Shown one piece after another: positions 61,633 through 64,000 of a stretch of 64,000 bases of DNA. The DNA comes from Sanguibacter keddieii DSM 10542. GTDB lineage: Bacteria > Actinomycetota > Actinomycetes > Actinomycetales > Cellulomonadaceae. A program made the position numbers and the translations under genes. How positions within the stretch are numbered: the stretch's first letter is position 1; every line of letters begins with the position of its first letter. The stretch covers positions 620,001 to 684,000 of the forward strand of contig NC_013521.1 in assembly GCF_000024925.1 (NCBI RefSeq). Reading direction: 5' to 3'. The notes beneath the pieces were generated by a model, which was given only the letters and a program-made list of their open reading frames with translations, was not told the origin of the DNA and ran no database searches.

Positions 61633-63332
61633 CGGGCGTCACCTGCGGGCAGCACGCGCACCAGGACGAGCGCGACGTCGTCCGTGGGGGTCGGCGCGAG
61701 AGACGACAGGACGTGCTCGGCGAGGTCGACGATCGTGCGTGCGTGCCCGTCTGCCAGGGCATCGGTGAGCTGCGCGAGGCCCGTCGAGAGGATCTCGCCC
61801 CGACGTTCGACGAGACCGTCGGTGTAGAGCACGAGGGTGTCACCCTCGTGCAGGAGCTCCTCGTGCTCTCGGCGGTCGAAGCCCTGGGTGATGCCCAGCG
61901 GGATGTCGTTGGTCCGGCGCAGCAGCTCGACGCTGCCGTCCGCACGGACGACCGCAGGGTAGGGGTGCGCCGCGTTCGACCACCGCAGGGTGCGCGAGGT
62001 GCCGGTCGAGCCGGGCGCGGGCTCCTCGATCTGCGCCACGACCGCGGTCGCGGTGCTGTGGTTCCCCAGGTCGAGGCCCGCGATGGCGGTGTCCGCCCGC
62101 TCGAAGATCCGCGCCGGGCTCTGCTCGCTGTCGAAGGCGATCGCGCGGACGAGGCCGCGGAGCTGACCCATCGCTGCCGCGGCGACGTGGTCGTGCCCGG
62201 TCACGTCACCGACCACCAGGGTGGTGCACCCGTTCTTGGTGAGGAACGAGTCGTACCAGTCCCCACCGATCTGCAGGTCCTCGCGGGACGGCTGGTACCA
62301 CGCCATGAGGTCGAGACCGCAGGGCTGGACGGGCGGCGTGAGCATCGACTGCTGCAGCGCGATCGAGGTCTCTCGTGACTGGCGCTCGGTCGCCTCGATG
62401 AGCGCGGTGCGCGCGTCACGGGCGTCGAGGACGGCTCGCTGCGCGCTGACCGCCTGGAGCGCGCCCGAGAGCGCAGAGGCGATGAGCTCGACGAAGGAGA
62501 CGAGAGAGGAGTCGACCGGGCGCATCGGGGACCCCTCGGCCACGAGCAGCCCGACCATGGAGCCGTGGTCGTCGACGACCAGCGGCACGGCGACGTCGTG
62601 CCCGACGAACTGCGTGCGTCCCTCGCGCAGCACGGCGGCGTAGAGGCCCTCCGGGTCCGTCAGGTCGAGGCCGACGTCGCTGCCGGGGACCGCGACCAGC
62701 TGCCCGTCGGACTCGAGCATGATCGCGCTCCGGCTCAGGTCGACGCTCTCGGCCAGGACCTCCAGGGCGAGGCCCATGCGGTCGACACCGTCGCCCCTGC
62801 TGGTCTGCATCTGGCTGTGCAGGTCGTCGAGGGTGGAGAGCCTGCGCACGGAGACCACCTGGTCGGTGATCTCCGCGGAGATGTCCATGACGCCGACCAC
62901 CTGACCGGTGGAGTCGACGAGCGGGCTGCACGAGAAGGTGAAGTAGGTCTCCTCGTCGAAGCCCGACCGGTTCATGACGATCTTGTGCTCCGCGCCGCCC
63001 ACGGGGGCGACGGTCGAGAAGACCATCCCGAACATGGTCTCGACGTCGTCCCAGATCTCGGTCCAGACCTCGCGGATGGGCTTGCCCATCGCGTGCTGGC
63101 GCTTGTTCGGCCCGAGGATCTGCGCGTAGCCGTCGTTGTAGATCATGGTCATCTCCGGGCCCCAGGCGATCATCACCGGGAACTGCGTGCTGAAGCACAG
63201 CCGGACGGACTGCCGCAGCGTCTCGTCCCAGGTGGACGGGTCCCCCAGCGGGGTCTCGTGCCAGGGGAAGGCCATCGCCTCACGGCCGGACTGGCTGCTG
63301 TGGGCGGTGTGGGAGAACCACTCAGAGATCAC
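61629..63332 (-). CDS. PAS-GAF-SpoIIE (PPM) Ser phosphatase
   Basis: A 567-residue soluble signalling phosphatase. The PAS domain (about 40-165) has MIYNDGYAQILGPNK and FTFSCSPLVDSTGQVVGVMD. A GAF domain (about 185-320) follows. The C-terminal PP2C/SpoIIE domain (about 345-560) has QIGGDWYDSF, VVGDVTGHDHVAAAAMGQLRG, HPYPAVV and LVLYTDGLVERR, with metal-binding aspartates present. Such RsbU-like enzymes dephosphorylate anti-sigma antagonists. GTG 63332 has TATCCT 6 nt upstream and no ribosome site, suggesting a leaderless message. It is coupled to the HAD gene. Confidence 0.9.
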   Translation of the reverse strand: MISEWFSHTAHSSQSGREAMAFPWHETPLGDPSTWDETLRQSVRLCFSTQFPVMIAWGPEMTMIYNDGYAQILGPNKRQHAMGKPIREVWTEIWDDVETMFGMVFSTVAPVGGAEHKIVMNRSGFDEETYFTFSCSPLVDSTGQVVGVMDISAEITDQVVSVRRLSTLDDLHSQMQTSRGDGVDRMGLALEVLAESVDLSRSAIMLESDGQLVAVPGSDVGLDLTDPEGLYAAVLREGRTQFVGHDVAVPLVVDDHGSMVGLLVAEGSPMRPVDSSLVSFVELIASALSGALQAVSAQRAVLDARDARTALIEATERQSRETSIALQQSMLTPPVQPCGLDLMAWYQPSREDLQIGGDWYDSFLTKNGCTTLVVGDVTGHDHVAAAAMGQLRGLVRAIAFDSEQSPARIFERADTAIAGLDLGNHSTATAVVAQIEEPAPGSTGTSRTLRWSNAAHPYPAVVRADGSVELLRRTNDIPLGITQGFDRREHEELLHEGDTLVLYTDGLVERRGEILSTGLAQLTDALADGHARTIVDLAEHVLSSLAPTPTDDVALVLVRVLPAGDAR

Positions 63333-63432
63333 CCGGGGAGGATACAGGCGGCTCCTGACAGGCGCCGGGCCAGCGCCGGGCGGGCGCGGTGCCAGCGCGT
63401 GGCCGGCGTCGGTCCGGCAGCGCCTCGGCAGG

Positions 63433-64000
63433 TCAGGCCTCTGACCACTCCCCGGTCGTGAGGAACTGCTCCATGCGCTCCAGGTGCGGGGCCACGTCGA
63501 AGCCCTGCGCGGCGACCCAGGCGTCGTCGTAGTAGGTGCTCGCGTAGCGTGCGCCGCCGTCGCACAGCAGGGTGACGACGCTGCCCTGCTCGCCGGCGGC
63601 GAGCATCTGGGCGACGAGCTGGAAGGCGCCCACGAGGTTGGTGCCCGTCGAGCCGCCCGCCCAGTGCATGGTGCGCTCCTGGAGCAGCCGGATCGCCGCG
63701 AGCGACGCGGCGTCGGGCACCGGGATCATCTCGTCGACGAGCTCGGGCACGAAGGACGGCTCGACCCGTGGCCGGCCGATCCCCTCGATGCGGCTCGAGA
63801 GGCCGGTGGTGTACGAGAGGTCGCCGGTGCTCCACCCGCCGTAGAAGGCCGACCCCTCGGGGTCCACCACGGCGATGCGCGTGGGGTGGCGCCGGTAGCG
63901 GACGTAGCGGCCGAAGGTCGCGCTCGTGCCGCCGGTGCCTGCGCCGACCACCACCCAGGACGGCACCGGGTGCCGCTCGGCCGAGAGCTGGGCGAAGGTG
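63433..64000 (-). CDS. PLP-dependent cysteine synthase-family protein, partial
   Basis: The C-terminal 188 codons of a gene whose 5' part lies beyond the window; the frame is open to the last base. FAQLSAERHPVPSWVVVGAGTGGTSAT, seen in parts WVVVGAGTGGTSAT and RYVRYRRHP, is typical of the fold-type II PLP enzymes (cysteine synthase/cystathionine beta-synthase group). So are GSTGTNLVGAFQLVAQM and TLLCDGGARYASTYYDD. The exact reaction cannot be assigned from this part. Confidence 0.85.
   Translation of the reverse strand, partial: TFAQLSAERHPVPSWVVVGAGTGGTSATFGRYVRYRRHPTRIAVVDPEGSAFYGGWSTGDLSYTTGLSSRIEGIGRPRVEPSFVPELVDEMIPVPDAASLAAIRLLQERTMHWAGGSTGTNLVGAFQLVAQMLAAGEQGSVVTLLCDGGARYASTYYDDAWVAAQGFDVAPHLERMEQFLTTGEWSEA

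Overview
The window comes from a high-GC actinobacterium. Evidence: very high G+C with GTG/ATG starts, a mycothione reductase (mycothiol is actinobacterial), several genes that look leaderless, and a protein kinase/FHA/FN3/MoxR/DUF58/transglutaminase-like operon of the kind called PFNA in bifidobacteria. Chemoreceptors with flagellar-type promoters and a rich sugar-use repertoire suggest a motile member of the Micrococcales (Cellulomonas/Sanguibacter-like). The genus is an inference. No rRNA, tRNA, CRISPR array or insertion sequence was recognised.

Layout. 1-3116: a lower-GC NACHT-type NTPase gene, probably acquired horizontally and a candidate defence gene; it may begin before the window. 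3459-19220: a co-directional, mostly translationally coupled operon (FHA, PP2C phosphatase, FHA, membrane Ser/Thr kinase, 2052-residue Ig-like/FN3 surface protein, MoxR ATPase, DUF58 protein, transglutaminase-fold membrane protein). In the last protein all three catalytic positions are substituted. 19096-22962: two alpha/beta hydrolases, a sortase-type ice-binding-domain surface protein, and a PadR/HAAS pair. 23012-29348: a GH5 glycoside hydrolase, a TetR regulator and a CUT1 sugar importer (two permeases, one lipoprotein) without its own ATPase. 29583-32537: two MFS transporters.

32636-40393: an L-rhamnose catabolic locus (Gfo/Idh oxidoreductase, LacI regulator, rhamnose mutarotase, isomerase, bifunctional aldolase/dehydrogenase, rhamnulokinase). 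Matching LacI-type operators lie at both forward promoters, and a third lies inside rhaI. 40465-50425: a CPBP protease, a VOC-GNAT fusion, two chemoreceptors sharing a sigma-28-like promoter, two CNNM/CorC proteins behind a ribosome-site-masking hairpin, and mycothione reductase. 50607-56172: a peptide-type ABC importer preceded by a 30-codon polycysteine leader ORF, a likely cysteine-responsive attenuator. 56263-64000: an AAA ATPase under twin AT-rich palindromes, an Eis-like acetyltransferase, a GntR regulator with a near-palindromic upstream site, a small secreted protein, a degenerate sigma-like protein with a C-terminal zinc-finger-like motif, a HAD phosphatase coupled to a PAS-GAF-SpoIIE phosphatase, and the 3' part of a cysteine-synthase-family gene cut by the window edge.
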